A stretch of DNA of 64,000 nucleotides, from assembly GCA_964599915.1 (NCBI GenBank), contig CAZRHR010000003.1, forward strand, positions 14,146 through 78,145. Direction: 5' to 3'. The notes under the pieces were generated by a model. The model saw only the letters and a program-made list of their open reading frames with translations. It was not told where the DNA came from and did not search any database. A program made the position numbers and the translations under genes. The stretch's first letter is position 1, and each line of letters begins with the position of its first letter. Source of the stretch: CAZRHR01 sp964599915. Lineage in GTDB: Bacteria > Bacteroidota > Bacteroidia > CAIKAF01. This document shows positions 14,136 through 23,318 of this stretch, in pieces.

Positions 14136-15488
14136 ATGGAAATTACGGCACAATTAATCCAATCCTTGCAGCGAGCAATCAAAGAACGCGACGAAGCTTC
14201 CATTTTGGAAGTGATTGGAGATATGCACCCCATAGACATCGCCAGTATCTTCGAAAATATTTCTGCCTTAGAAGCCAAATACCTCTACACCCTTATGGAT
14301 GAAGAGAAGGCCGCAGATGTGATTACTGAATTAGATGAAGATGTCCGCGAAAAATTCATGGCCCAGCTTTCCTCACGTGAAATTGCCGAGCAGTTTGTTG
14401 AAAACCTTGATTCCGATGATGCGGCCGACTTATTGTCCGAATTTCCCGTAGCGCGGCAGAAAGAAATTCTTTCGGAAATCGAGGATCCCGAGATGGCCTC
14501 GGATATTGTAGATCTGCTTCAATACGATGAAGATACCGCCGGTGGCCTTATGGCCAAAGAAATGGTGGTCATTCAAGTAGATTGGGACAGGAAGCAAGTA
14601 ATTGAAGAGATTCGACGACAAGCCATTGAAATTGAAAATTTTTACACCGTTTATGTGGTCGACGAACACCATAAACTGTTGGGTGTACTGCCCTTGAAAA
14701 AGCTATTGATTGAACCGGAAAGTGTAAGGGTTGAGGATATTTACTTGGACAAAGTCATTTTTGTAGATGTTCAAACCTCCAAGGAAGAGGTGGCGCACGC
14801 CATGAGTAAATTTGATTTGGTGGCCTTGCCCGTTGTCGACCAATTGGGAAGATTGGTGGGAAGAATTACCATTGATGATGTGATCGACGTTATTCAAGAA
14901 GAGGCGGAAAAAGATTATCAATTGGCCTCCGGTCTTACAGAAGATGTAGAATCGGATGACAGTGTTTGGGTGCTTACCCGTGCACGAACGCCTTGGCTTT
15001 TGGTGGGATTGTTGGGAGGAATCATTGGGGCAAATGTTATTGCACAATACGAGGGACAAATCCGTATTCATCCTGAAATGGCCTATTTTATTCCATTGGT
15101 CGCAGCCATGGGGGGAAATGCCGGGGTGCAAAGTTCCGCTATTGTGGTGCAAGGTTTGGCCAGTGGACGGAGTTTACGGCAAGATGCCTTGCTCAAAAAA
15201 TTCTTTAAAGAAATGGCCGTTGGTCTGTTGAATGGTGTGATATGCGCACTCGCCATTTGGGGCTATAATTTCTTTTTCACGGGAGATCAAGTGCTTGCTT
15301 TTACCGTGGGGACTGCCATGCTCACCGTTATTGTAAGTGCTTCAGTTTTGGGAACGTTTATCCCCCTCACTTTAAACCGTTTCAAAATAGATCCTGCGTT
15401 GGCTACAGGACCTTTTATTACCACCCTCAACGACATTACAGGGATGTTCATTTATTTTTTCATAGGACGGCTATTGTATGGGGGCTAA
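14136..15488 (+). CDS. mgtE: Magnesium transporter MgtE
   Basis: 450 residues, the full family architecture. The N-terminal superhelical MgtE_N domain spans ~1-125 (MHPIDIASIFENI, LSSREIAEQFVENLDSDDAADLL), two CBS domains ~135-255 (FYTVYVVDEHHKLLGVL; LVALPVVDQLGRLVGRI), a plug helix, then five membrane helices ~280-450. The pore/selectivity segment AMGGNAGVQSSA (~325) is intact. It is a Mg2+-gated inner-membrane channel: acidic residues of the N and CBS domains sense cytosolic Mg2+ and close the pore. Its stop codon shares bases with the convergent desaturase gene (CTAA, 15485-15488). Confidence 0.95.
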   Translation: MEITAQLIQSLQRAIKERDEASILEVIGDMHPIDIASIFENISALEAKYLYTLMDEEKAADVITELDEDVREKFMAQLSSREIAEQFVENLDSDDAADLLSEFPVARQKEILSEIEDPEMASDIVDLLQYDEDTAGGLMAKEMVVIQVDWDRKQVIEEIRRQAIEIENFYTVYVVDEHHKLLGVLPLKKLLIEPESVRVEDIYLDKVIFVDVQTSKEEVAHAMSKFDLVALPVVDQLGRLVGRITIDDVIDVIQEEAEKDYQLASGLTEDVESDDSVWVLTRARTPWLLVGLLGGIIGANVIAQYEGQIRIHPEMAYFIPLVAAMGGNAGVQSSAIVVQGLASGRSLRQDALLKKFFKEMAVGLLNGVICALAIWGYNFFFTGDQVLAFTVGTAMLTVIVSASVLGTFIPLTLNRFKIDPALATGPFITTLNDITGMFIYFFIGRLLYGG

Positions 15489-16480
15489 ACCCAGCCGCCC
15501 ATGTCCTCCGCTGCCATAGACTTTGACTTTGTTTCTTCCACCCAATCTTCATCCTTATCTTTCGGTGCAGGGGGTGTAGGAACACCCAAGTAATTCACCC
15601 TTTTTCCCGGCCAGATCAAGGTTTTCCATAAATACACCAATAAACTTTTTTGGGATAAGGATGGATGCAGAAAAGGTGCTATATGTTTTTGATGATAAGA
15701 TGGATACAGGCTCCAATGCAATCCCGGCTTTAAATGATGAGCGCCATGATATCCGTTGTTACAAACCAAAAAATTAAACAATGCACCGGTAAAATTCCGA
15801 CTATGATTATAGGGATGGTCTGGGTCACAGCCATCGTGCTGCCAAAAATTGGTGCCAAAAATACCCCAAACGGCATACAGGTTAGGAATAAACAGCAGTA
15901 CCAAAGCCAACTTCCAATTCCAAGCCAGAAAAACAATTTTCCAAATCCAAGCCAGTGCCCATTCCAGCCTATATTGCCGATACCAAACCGGTTTTGAGGG
16001 GCCTACCTCGACCAAAAAACGATGTTCTGTTCGAATGATTCCAGGAATCATTACAAAAAAGAATAAAACTTGATTTAAGAAATTCCATCGAAACCGCATT
16101 TTGGTAGTGCGGGTATTGTCTTTGGCCGTTTGCAAATGTTTGTGGTGGCTTAGGTTATGTCCCGGGACATAGCCTGCAGCGGGCGCGCCGAAAGCAAGCG
16201 TTAGCAAAACTTGGTGAATTGTATTCCATTTTTTCTCCACAAAAACAGGACAATGGACGGTATTGTGAATGGTGATGGCCACCATAAAATTCAGCATACA
16301 CAGCAAGGGTAAAAAAACGACCCAAACGAACCATGGCAAATGCGGCGTAGGAGCTTTCCAAAAGTACACAACAGCTAGGTCATGGCTAGGAAGAAAACTA
16401 AACCAAAGAATACCAAAAAGCAGAAAATACAACCCTAAAAACGCTAGTGAACGGACATCAGCGTGGTACCTTAATGTCAT
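15485..16480 (-). CDS. Fatty acid desaturase family membrane protein
   Basis: 331 residues with at least four membrane segments. Three histidine boxes that bind the di-iron centre are present: H72-x3-H76 in TIHNTVHCPV, H108-x3-H112-H113 in GHNLSHHKHLQ, and the third in NNGYHGAHHLKPG (~245-257). The family introduces double bonds or hydroxyls into acyl chains in the membrane using O2 and reduced ferredoxin or cytochrome. The exact substrate (fatty acid, lipid or carotenoid) cannot be told. The C-terminal ~35 residues are hydrophilic (PPAPKDKDEDWVEE). It is convergent with mgtE with a shared stop region. Confidence 0.85.
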   Translation of the reverse strand: MTLRYHADVRSLAFLGLYFLLFGILWFSFLPSHDLAVVYFWKAPTPHLPWFVWVVFLPLLCMLNFMVAITIHNTVHCPVFVEKKWNTIHQVLLTLAFGAPAAGYVPGHNLSHHKHLQTAKDNTRTTKMRFRWNFLNQVLFFFVMIPGIIRTEHRFLVEVGPSKPVWYRQYRLEWALAWIWKIVFLAWNWKLALVLLFIPNLYAVWGIFGTNFWQHDGCDPDHPYNHSRNFTGALFNFLVCNNGYHGAHHLKPGLHWSLYPSYHQKHIAPFLHPSLSQKSLLVYLWKTLIWPGKRVNYLGVPTPPAPKDKDEDWVEETKSKSMAAEDMGGWV

Positions 16481-16544
16481 AGCGAAGATTTTGCATAAAA
16501 GTACAATCCTTCGCGTAAATTAAAACATTTAGTTTTTGAAATTG

Positions 16545-17279
16545 TTATTCAAACAAAAAAGAGATGTAAATTGAACGGGCTTGCATATGCTCAATGGCAC
16601 GCGAATACAAGTTAAAATCCGGATAATGAACATCCATGAGTCCCCAAGCTGTTTTCAATTGGGTGGATAGTTTAAAATAGGGCAGGTAAAACTCAAAACC
16701 GACACCGGCCTCAATTTGTAAATCGTGGGGTCTGAGTTTGATGGGAAAAGAAGCCCCATCGCTGCTGCCAACTTTAGAGGATAAATCAAACGTATATTTC
16801 ATGCCACCAATCAGGTAGGCAGAAAAATTAGTAAGCCTAACCGATTGATATTTAAAATGAAATGGGAACTCTGCGAGGGTGCTTTCAAAGCGAAATTGAT
16901 CAACGCGGCCCGGGCGACGAAATTCCATCACCCGACCAGCAAGCGAAAGGGTAGGAGAGAATTTGAGCCGCCAACGCTCACCCAAACGCATGGAGGATTC
17001 AATGCCCATGCTAAATCCGGGTTCCCAAATAGAGGAAACGCCATAAATGGTATCAGGGAGCAGGGTTCGTAAATCTGCAATGGGGCGAACGGCTAATCCC
17101 GTATGAATCAGTCCTAAATTCACCCCAAAACGAAACATTCTGCGGTTGTAATTGGGCAGATTTTCAGTCTTCACGGCAGGTTTTGCCCTTTTTTTGCCAA
17201 TGCGGTTGGGCATGTCCGCCCCAGCACAACTGGTGAACAAAAGAGTGAAAACTAAAAAACCTGCAAAAAGGGGCCTCAT
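16545..17279 (-). CDS. porT: PorT/SprT-like outer-membrane beta-barrel protein of the type IX secretion system
   Basis: 244 residues. The N-terminal signal MRPLFAGFLVFTLLFTSCAG could be a lipoprotein signal or a plain signal peptide. From residue ~45 the chain alternates as beta strands with aromatic ends (FRFGVNLGLIHTGLAV, WRLKFSPTLSLAGRVMEF, LIGGMKYTFD, FLF at the end), an eight-strand outer-membrane barrel pattern. The arginine-rich start of the mature protein and the position directly downstream of ubiE match the porT/sprT locus I know from Bacteroidota. PorT is required for T9SS secretion and gliding. The link with T9SS cargo in this window (vWA protein, gliding-type protein) supports the call. 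Confidence 0.78.
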   Translation of the reverse strand: MRPLFAGFLVFTLLFTSCAGADMPNRIGKKRAKPAVKTENLPNYNRRMFRFGVNLGLIHTGLAVRPIADLRTLLPDTIYGVSSIWEPGFSMGIESSMRLGERWRLKFSPTLSLAGRVMEFRRPGRVDQFRFESTLAEFPFHFKYQSVRLTNFSAYLIGGMKYTFDLSSKVGSSDGASFPIKLRPHDLQIEAGVGFEFYLPYFKLSTQLKTAWGLMDVHYPDFNLYSRAIEHMQARSIYISFLFE

Positions 17280-17308
17280 GGTGGATGGAAAACGATGCCT
17301 TCGGACTT

Positions 17309-18028
17309 TTATTTTATCCCGGAGTAAATTGACGCAATACCAAAGGTGAGTCGCTTTTCCTTTAACGAAGAAAAACCAGCTGCACCTAGATGTTCCAAAA
17401 AGGCTTTACCATCGGGAAAAGCTTGAACACTTTCAGGTAAATACGTGTACGCTGATGCATCTTTAGATATCCATTTTCCCCACCGGGGTAAAATCTGGGA
17501 AAAATAAAACTGATAAAGTTGTTTCACTGGAAAATGGCTAGGCTTAGAAAATTCTAACACCACCACTAAACCACCCGGACGGGTCACACGGTACATTTCA
17601 GACAATCCCAAGTCGAGGTTTTCAAAATTCCGTACGCCAAAAGCCACGGTGACCGCATCGAAACTGGCATCGGGAAAAGGGAGGGCTTCGCTATCGCCAT
17701 ACGACAAATGCACCACTTCCGTTAACCCCTTTTTTTTAATTTTCTCTTTTCCAACGGCTAACATCCCTTCTGAAATATCAACGCCATTGATTTTTTCGGG
17801 TTGTAAGTGACTTAAGGCAATGGCCAAATCTGCCGTTCCGGTGGCAATGTCCAAAAGCCTTTTGGGCTGGTGCTGCTTCACAATAGAAACCACTTTTTTA
17901 CGCCAGCCTTTATCAATTCCAAGGCTGAGAAAATGGTTTAAAAAGTCGTATCGTGCAGAAATGTTGTCAAACATTTTTGCCACCTGCTCTTTTTTGGAGC
18001 CTTCCTGTTGATATGGTTTTACGGTCAA
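17309..18028 (-). CDS. ubiE: Demethylmenaquinone methyltransferase (UbiE/MenG)
   Basis: 239 residues. It carries out the last step of menaquinone synthesis by C-methylating demethylmenaquinone with SAM. The opening PYQQEGSKKEQVAKMFDNISARYDFLN-type segment, SAM motif LLDIATGTADLAIAL (~60), GVDISEGML, and the signature VTVAFGVRNFENL (~126) are all present. The reading frame offers no ATG before the conserved N-terminus, so translation must start at the TTG at 18028 (or another non-ATG codon). porT follows by 29 bp on the same strand and is probably cotranscribed. Confidence 0.93.
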   Translation of the reverse strand: MTVKPYQQEGSKKEQVAKMFDNISARYDFLNHFLSLGIDKGWRKKVVSIVKQHQPKRLLDIATGTADLAIALSHLQPEKINGVDISEGMLAVGKEKIKKKGLTEVVHLSYGDSEALPFPDASFDAVTVAFGVRNFENLDLGLSEMYRVTRPGGLVVVLEFSKPSHFPVKQLYQFYFSQILPRWGKWISKDASAYTYLPESVQAFPDGKAFLEHLGAAGFSSLKEKRLTFGIASIYSGIK

Positions 18029-18111
18029 AACGTCCTAATTTGGGGTGTGAAGATAGCACCATTTTGGTACTTCAGGGGATAGAACAGCCACAGGCGGTGG
18101 ATTGTTGTCTT

Positions 18112-19935
18112 TTAACCCAACATCACATAGGCATCCGGGTATTTGTAATTGTTGGTCATGGCTTTTCTCGACACTGCAAAAGCGACCGTAAGAACCCCCA
18201 CGCGACCCACCAACATGCTTATCATCAGAATGATTTTGCCTCCCAGTGAAAGTTGTGATGTAATACCCGTTGAGAGTCCTGTGGTCGAAAATGCAGAAAC
18301 CTCTTCAAATGCCAAGTACAAAAAGTTGATGTGCGGATCTGTAATGCTGAGTGCCACAGTTCCAATAAACACACCGGATAGGGTAAATAGAAAAATGGAA
18401 AATGCTTTGTATAGTAACTCATTAGAAATGGTATTCCGGAAAATTTCCACATACTTTTTCCCTCTGATGGTAGCTAAGGCCGATAGGAAAATCAAAGCAA
18501 TGGTGGTGGTTTTGATGCCACCTCCTGTTCCTCCTGGAGATGCACCCACAAACATCAGGAAGATAAAAAGAAGTAGAGTCGAATTGGCCATCAGTCCAAA
18601 ATTCAATGTGTTGAATCCAGCCGTGCGGCTACTAATGCTTTGGAACAAGGCATGAATGAGTTGAGAAAAACCATTCATGTTTCTCAGGCCACCTTCGGCA
18701 TATTGTGCAGGATTGCGCATTTCCATGAGGTAAAACAAACCCGCGCCCACAAGAATTAAAATTAAACTTGTATATATGGCAAGTCGGCTACTTACCTGCA
18801 ATCTGCGCCAAGGCTGAAACATTCTTTTGCGCATCATGCCGGGATCTAACCAGTCATTGAGCACAGGCACCCCAATTCCACCTAAAAAAATAAGAATCCC
18901 CAACACCACATGGGTGACCAAACTTTGTTGAACACCTTGCTCTGCCATTCCGGCAGAAAAAGTGGAGAAACCTGCGTTATTAAAGGCTGATATGGCATGG
19001 AAAGCGGAGGTAAAGATTCGGTCAGCTTCAGAGGCGAATACCACTTCCGGCGACCAGCTTAAATACACCATAAGCATGCCCGTTAGTTCAATGAGTAGGG
19101 TAAAACCAATGACTTTCTTAAGCATGGATTGGGTACTAGACAGGCTGTCGTAGCTCATGAAATCCTTGATCATGCTATTGGCCCGAATGCCTACGCCTTT
19201 TCGCATAAAGGCGCCAAAAAAAGCGGCAAATGAAATGATGTTTAAACCACCCAATTGAAATAAAATCATAATGACCGCCTTACCTTTCATGGTAAAGGTG
19301 GTCGCCGTATCCAATACGGTGAGTCCAGTAACACAAGAGGCACTAACCGAAGTAAATAAGGCATCTTCGAACCGAATGCTTCCTGGCACATTGACCATTT
19401 CCGGCATAAGCAAAAGGCCTGTTCCCACCGCAATAAGTATGAGAAAAGAAAAGAAAAACATAATCGCAGGCTTTATCTTGAGCATACCTAGCCGCTGGCT
19501 GGCTTTTCCCAATTCAATAAAGACTACAGAAATCAAGACCAATTGAAGGAACAAGAAAAAATCAAGGGATTGCGAAAACAAACGGCTAAAAATATCTTGT
19601 CGGCTAAACAATCCTACCAATCCATCTGCCAGGAGCACCAATAAGATGGTTCCCTCTAACCAATTTTGTCGAATAAATTTGGCCGGTTCAAATTCAAAAA
19701 AAATCCGCAGTAAAAAGGAAAAAATGAAAAATGAAAACCCGGCTTTGATGAGGAATATATTGAAGGCAATGCCGGCTGCGGTTTGGGGATACCCATGAAA
19801 ATAAATTAAAAATCCACTCATGCCAATGGCTACGACCAACCTAAGCAAACGCATGACCTGAATCACACGGTTTTTACTACCGTAAATGCGAATATTGATA
19901 GATTCCCGTATCCTTTGTAAAAAGCGTAGGGGCAT
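18112..19935 (-). CDS. Trk/Ktr-type potassium uptake membrane subunit
   Basis: 607 residues. About ten to twelve membrane helices, with the four-fold pore pattern of the TrkH/KtrB superfamily. Filter-like turns are visible as SVSASCVTGLTVLD (~200), AISAFNNAGFST (~320), SSRTAGFNTLNFG (~440) and VSAFSTTGLSTG (~555). Each follows a helical segment ('AxSAFxNAGF', 'SxRTAGF', 'STTGLSTG' are family hallmarks). It would import K+ driven by the membrane potential with a TrkA/KtrA partner, which is not in this window. An extra hydrophobic N-terminal region (~25-150) precedes the core, making it longer than KtrB (~450). It starts 2 bp after the aminotransferase stop and is probably cotranscribed. Confidence 0.9.
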   Translation of the reverse strand: MPLRFLQRIRESINIRIYGSKNRVIQVMRLLRLVVAIGMSGFLIYFHGYPQTAAGIAFNIFLIKAGFSFFIFSFLLRIFFEFEPAKFIRQNWLEGTILLVLLADGLVGLFSRQDIFSRLFSQSLDFFLFLQLVLISVVFIELGKASQRLGMLKIKPAIMFFFSFLILIAVGTGLLLMPEMVNVPGSIRFEDALFTSVSASCVTGLTVLDTATTFTMKGKAVIMILFQLGGLNIISFAAFFGAFMRKGVGIRANSMIKDFMSYDSLSSTQSMLKKVIGFTLLIELTGMLMVYLSWSPEVVFASEADRIFTSAFHAISAFNNAGFSTFSAGMAEQGVQQSLVTHVVLGILIFLGGIGVPVLNDWLDPGMMRKRMFQPWRRLQVSSRLAIYTSLILILVGAGLFYLMEMRNPAQYAEGGLRNMNGFSQLIHALFQSISSRTAGFNTLNFGLMANSTLLLFIFLMFVGASPGGTGGGIKTTTIALIFLSALATIRGKKYVEIFRNTISNELLYKAFSIFLFTLSGVFIGTVALSITDPHINFLYLAFEEVSAFSTTGLSTGITSQLSLGGKIILMISMLVGRVGVLTVAFAVSRKAMTNNYKYPDAYVMLG

Positions 19936-19937
19936 GT

Positions 19938-21122
19938 TTAACTATTTAGGGCAGATTGAATCCGCATGATGGCTTGGGCAAATTGGGTTTCGGAGGTGGC
20001 ATAGCTTAATCGAATGGCGTTTGGTGCTCCAAACGCACCTCCCGGAACCGTGGCCACATGGGCTCTATTTAAAAAGTACATGCACAAATCGTCCGACGTT
20101 TCTACGTGAACCCCACCATAGGTTTTGCCAAGACAGGCAGACACTTCGGGGAAAAAGTAAAAGGCGCCAGGGGGTAAATCCACTTGAAAACCATTCACTT
20201 TTTTTAGTTGTTCATAGCCTTTGTTTCTCCGCTCCATAAACACATCACGCATGTATTGGATGGCTTGTGGATGGGCTTCAAGAGCCGCAATGGCAGCGCG
20301 CTGGGTAATAGAACAGGTGGCGCTGGTGGTTTGTCCTTGGATTTTTATACAAGCCTGGATAATGGGCTCAGGACCTCCCAAATATCCCAAACGCCAGCCT
20401 GTCATGGCAAAGGATTTGGACAAGCCATTCACCGTAACCGTACGATGTTCCATACCCGGTAAACTGGCCATACTCACATGCTTGCCTTCGAACAAAATAT
20501 GCTCATAAATTTCATCTGACATCACTAAAACATCCGGATGGGATTGAAGAACTTCAGCCAAACTTTCCAATTCTTCCTTGGTATAGGCAGCGCCTGTGGG
20601 ATTGCAAGGCGAGCTGAACCAAAACATTTTGGTCTTGGGCGTGATGGCAGCCGCCAATTGTTCGGCCGTGATTTTATACGCTTGTTCAAAACCAGCAAGC
20701 ACCGGAACTGGCGTGGCCCCGGTCATGCGAATGATTTCGCGGTAACTTACCCAAAAGGGAGCGGCCACAACCACTTCGTCTCCGGGATCTAACACCGCCA
20801 TCGCCAAGTTGGCAATACTTTGTTTTGCCCCGGTACTGGCAATAATTTGTGAACGGTTATAAATCAAACCATTATCTCGTTCAAATTTGGTGCGAATAGC
20901 GTCCAATAACGCTTCATATCCTTGTACTGGAGTATAATGCGAATAATTTTGGTCAATGGCGACCTTTGCAGCCATTTTGATGAATTCGGGGGTATCAAAA
21001 TCTGGCTCACCCAGGGAAAGATTGATGATTTGATGCCCTTGGGCAGCTAATTCTCTACTTTTTCTAGACATGGCCAAGGTTTCACTCTCAGCCATTTGGG
21101 TTACCAATTGGGAAATCTTCAT
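19938..21122 (-). CDS. aspC: Class I/II pyridoxal-phosphate aminotransferase (aspartate aminotransferase type)
   Basis: 394 residues, fold type I. It resembles the prokaryotic (Ib) aspartate aminotransferases: start MAESETLAMSRKSRELAAQG, NLSLGEPDFDTPEF (~33-46), STGAKQSIANL, FSSPCNPTGAAYTKEEL (~160), DEIYEHILFEG, and the PLP lysine in NGLSKSFAMTGWRLGYLGG (~235). C-terminal arginine binding the substrate carboxylate lies in NAIRLSYATS. The enzyme interconverts aspartate/2-oxoglutarate and oxaloacetate/glutamate; other amino-acid substrates are possible. The Trk subunit follows directly; there is no obvious functional link. Confidence 0.9.
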   Translation of the reverse strand: MKISQLVTQMAESETLAMSRKSRELAAQGHQIINLSLGEPDFDTPEFIKMAAKVAIDQNYSHYTPVQGYEALLDAIRTKFERDNGLIYNRSQIIASTGAKQSIANLAMAVLDPGDEVVVAAPFWVSYREIIRMTGATPVPVLAGFEQAYKITAEQLAAAITPKTKMFWFSSPCNPTGAAYTKEELESLAEVLQSHPDVLVMSDEIYEHILFEGKHVSMASLPGMEHRTVTVNGLSKSFAMTGWRLGYLGGPEPIIQACIKIQGQTTSATCSITQRAAIAALEAHPQAIQYMRDVFMERRNKGYEQLKKVNGFQVDLPPGAFYFFPEVSACLGKTYGGVHVETSDDLCMYFLNRAHVATVPGGAFGAPNAIRLSYATSETQFAQAIMRIQSALNS

Positions 21123-21184
21123 GAAATTTACATTCGTTAGGCAATACTAAGTAAAATTCCATCGTTATCGGAAGGTTTTCCTGC

Positions 21185-21192
21185 TAATTTTG
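21185..21192 (+). promoter_or_regulatory. -7 promoter box (TAatTTTG)
   Basis: A perfect TAnnTTTG 36 nt before the ATG of the conserved membrane-anchored protein at 21229; no -33 TTG at proper spacing was seen. Confidence 0.35.
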
Positions 21193-21228
21193 CTTCCAAC
21201 TTATTAGAATTTCTGTAAAGTTACCGCT

Positions 21229-21759
21229 ATGGATGCTTCGCTCGTTTTTTTAGAAATACTAAGGTATGCTGCACCTTCTATATTGGTGTTCATTCTGGTG
21301 TTCCTCATTCTAAAACAATTCTTTGAATTTCAATTGAGGAAGCAATCCATGGATATACGTAGACTCAACCAACAAGCCATAACTCCCATGCGCCTGCAAG
21401 CCTATGAAAGGGTTATTTTGCTCATGGAACGCATCAATCCTTCCCAACTGGTCATGCGAATGAAACAGCCCAACCTGTCGAAAAAAGATTTTCATGCCTT
21501 GCTGATTCAACAAATCAGACAAGAATACGAACATAACCTTACCCAACAGATTTACATGACTAAAGGGGCTTGGGAAGCGGTGAAAAAGGCCAAGGAAGAA
21601 TCTATTAAATTGGTCAATGTAGCCGCCACCCGTGTGCCTGAAGATGCAGCAGGTGTGGAATTGGGAAAAGCGGTGTTGGAAATGGTGATGGACATCGAAA
21701 AATTGCCTACCCAGGCTGCCATTGATATTTTAAAACAAGAAGTGCGCACCCTCTACTAA
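21229..21759 (+). CDS. Conserved membrane-anchored protein of unknown function
   Basis: 176 residues. One N-terminal membrane helix (~12-30, APSILVFILVFLILKQFF) is followed by a cytoplasmic helical region. The segment QAITPMRLQAYERVILLMERINPSQLVMRM (41-70) and KKDFHALLIQQIRQEYEHNLTQQIYM are strongly conserved features of a Bacteroidota-specific family as I recall it (DUF7935-like; name from memory). The rest is amphipathic helix with IKLVNVAATRVPEDAAG. It has no catalytic motif. It may be a scaffold or membrane-associated regulator; that is a guess. It is divergent from the aminotransferase and precedes a di-haem peroxidase by 60 bp. Confidence 0.75.
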   Translation: MDASLVFLEILRYAAPSILVFILVFLILKQFFEFQLRKQSMDIRRLNQQAITPMRLQAYERVILLMERINPSQLVMRMKQPNLSKKDFHALLIQQIRQEYEHNLTQQIYMTKGAWEAVKKAKEESIKLVNVAATRVPEDAAGVELGKAVLEMVMDIEKLPTQAAIDILKQEVRTLY

Positions 21760-21819
21760 ATTTTTGTAACTTCCCTATCGTGTTCAGGTAAACCAAGCCA
21801 TTTTTAAAGAAAAAATCGA

Positions 21820-22881
21820 ATGAAAGCAAAGGGGAATCGGTATCGTTTTAGTCTTCTTGCGATTTCCTTTGTTTTAGCGTTATGGAGCTGCCAAACCGAA
21901 GAGGTTTTGCCGGAACCCACCCCTTACACCTTTGATGTACCGGCTTATTTTGGTTCGGTTCCTCAGCCTTCGCAAAATAAAGCCACCATAGAAGGAGTGG
22001 CTTTGGGGAAAAAATTATTCTTCGACCCCATTTTATCCCGAAACAATACCATTTCCTGTAGCAGCTGTCACCATCCTGAAAAGGCTTTTACCGATGGTTT
22101 GCCCAAATCTGTCGGAATAGACGGACGTTTAGGACGACGCAATGCCATGGCATTGGTGAATTTGGCATGGGCCAATCGCTTTTTCTGGGATGGCCGAACC
22201 TTTTCTCTTGAGGCCCAAGTCTTGTTACCTGTGCCAGACCATTTGGAAATGGATTTGTCTTGGGAAGAGGCCGAAGCCCGTTTAAATGCCCATCCGGAGT
22301 ATCCCGACCTGTTTCGGCGCGCTTTTATGCTCTCTTCGGAAGAACCTATTTTAGCCGCTCATGTGGCCAAAGCCATCAGCCAATTTATGCGCACGCTGAT
22401 TTCCTCAGACAGCAAGTTCGATAAGTTCATGCGTGGCGAAACGGTCCTATCTCCGGCGGAGTTGCGTGGCTTCGACTTATTTCGAACCGAACGAGCCGAT
22501 TGTTTTCATTGTCATGGGCACGATGGGTTTGTGCAGTTTACCAACAATTCCATCCAAAACAATGGGTTGGACCCTCAGGGTGCTTGGTTGGATTCAGGGT
22601 TGTTTTTACATACGGGCTTGTCTTTTAACATCGGGATGTTTAAGACGCCGACGCTACGCAACATAGCCGTTACGGCGCCTTACATGCACGATGGAAGGTT
22701 TGCGACCTTGGAAGAAGTTATTGAGCATTATGATTCAGGTGGTCATCCTTCTCAAACCATTGATCCACTCATGAAATTTGTGGGTGTAGGTTTACAGTTA
22801 TCGGCGCAGGAAAAATCCGACTTGGTAGCCTTTTTACACACCTTGACGGATGAGGCGTTTTTGGCGCGGCATGCGGAGTAG
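21820..22881 (+). CDS. Di-haem cytochrome c peroxidase (lipoprotein)
   Basis: 353 residues. The lipoprotein signal ends at C24 (LALWSCQTEE). Two haem c sites are visible: C80-x2-C83-H84 in ISCSSCHHPEKAF, the peroxidatic haem, and C228-x2-C231-H232 in ADCFHCHGHDGF, the electron-transfer haem. KTPTLRNIAVTAPYMHDGRFATLEEVI (~285-310) with a conserved Met ligand is the MauG/CcpA signature. It reduces H2O2 in the periplasm using electrons from a small cytochrome c. The cytochrome c at 4713-5132 could be such a donor, though not linked genetically. rnpB follows convergently. Confidence 0.93.
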   Translation: MKAKGNRYRFSLLAISFVLALWSCQTEEVLPEPTPYTFDVPAYFGSVPQPSQNKATIEGVALGKKLFFDPILSRNNTISCSSCHHPEKAFTDGLPKSVGIDGRLGRRNAMALVNLAWANRFFWDGRTFSLEAQVLLPVPDHLEMDLSWEEAEARLNAHPEYPDLFRRAFMLSSEEPILAAHVAKAISQFMRTLISSDSKFDKFMRGETVLSPAELRGFDLFRTERADCFHCHGHDGFVQFTNNSIQNNGLDPQGAWLDSGLFLHTGLSFNIGMFKTPTLRNIAVTAPYMHDGRFATLEEVIEHYDSGGHPSQTIDPLMKFVGVGLQLSAQEKSDLVAFLHTLTDEAFLARHAE

Positions 22882-22927
22882 GTAAGGGGGCACATTCCCC
22901 AAACCATCATTTTCATTTTTTTAAAAA

Positions 22928-23284
22928 GGGCAGACCCATAAGCCGGGTTTTGTTCTATCCTGTCATTCATCTAGGCGAAGCATCACTGCTACGCTCCATC
23001 GACCTACCCGTTTGGTGTGTCTTTCGACACGTCTCAGGCCAAGTCCAAACCTATTTGGTCTTTCAGCCCGCAGAGTTTACCCAGAGCCTGGTTACCCAGA
23101 CAACGCGTGAGCTCTTACCTCACGTTTTCACCTTTTCCGGCCAGGTTGCCCATGGCAGGTAGTTTATTTTCTGTGGCCCTTTTCGTATTTCGCTTGCGCA
23201 AAACCCCAGGAGTTACCTGGTGCGGTGCCTTATGCTGCCCGGACTTTCCTCCGGCTTTCGCCAGCGACAGGTCGGTCTGCCCGC
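22928..23284 (-). ncRNA. rnpB: RNase P RNA, bacterial class A
   Basis: The minus strand gives the RNase P catalytic RNA, ~357 nt. The 5' GGGCAGACC (23282-23274) pairs with the 3' GGUCUGCCC (22936-22928) to form helix P1. The universally conserved CR-I block reads GGAGGAAAGUCCGGGC (about 23253-23238), ACAGAAA with following A-rich junction (~23178) is present, and the 3' conserved block is GAUGAAUGACAGGAUAGAACAAAACCCGGCUU, here described by position (~22975-22944). The 3' end is followed by a T-rich tract that can end transcription. The RNA matures the 5' ends of tRNAs. Confidence 0.95.
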
Positions 23285-23318
23285 TGTAAATATACGGGCT
23301 ATTTACCAAATACGACTT

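Noticed and set aside
22950..23309. Short coding frames between the peroxidase and the flippase-like gene
   Set aside because: They lie within rnpB, whose conserved blocks and P1 helix explain the sequence.
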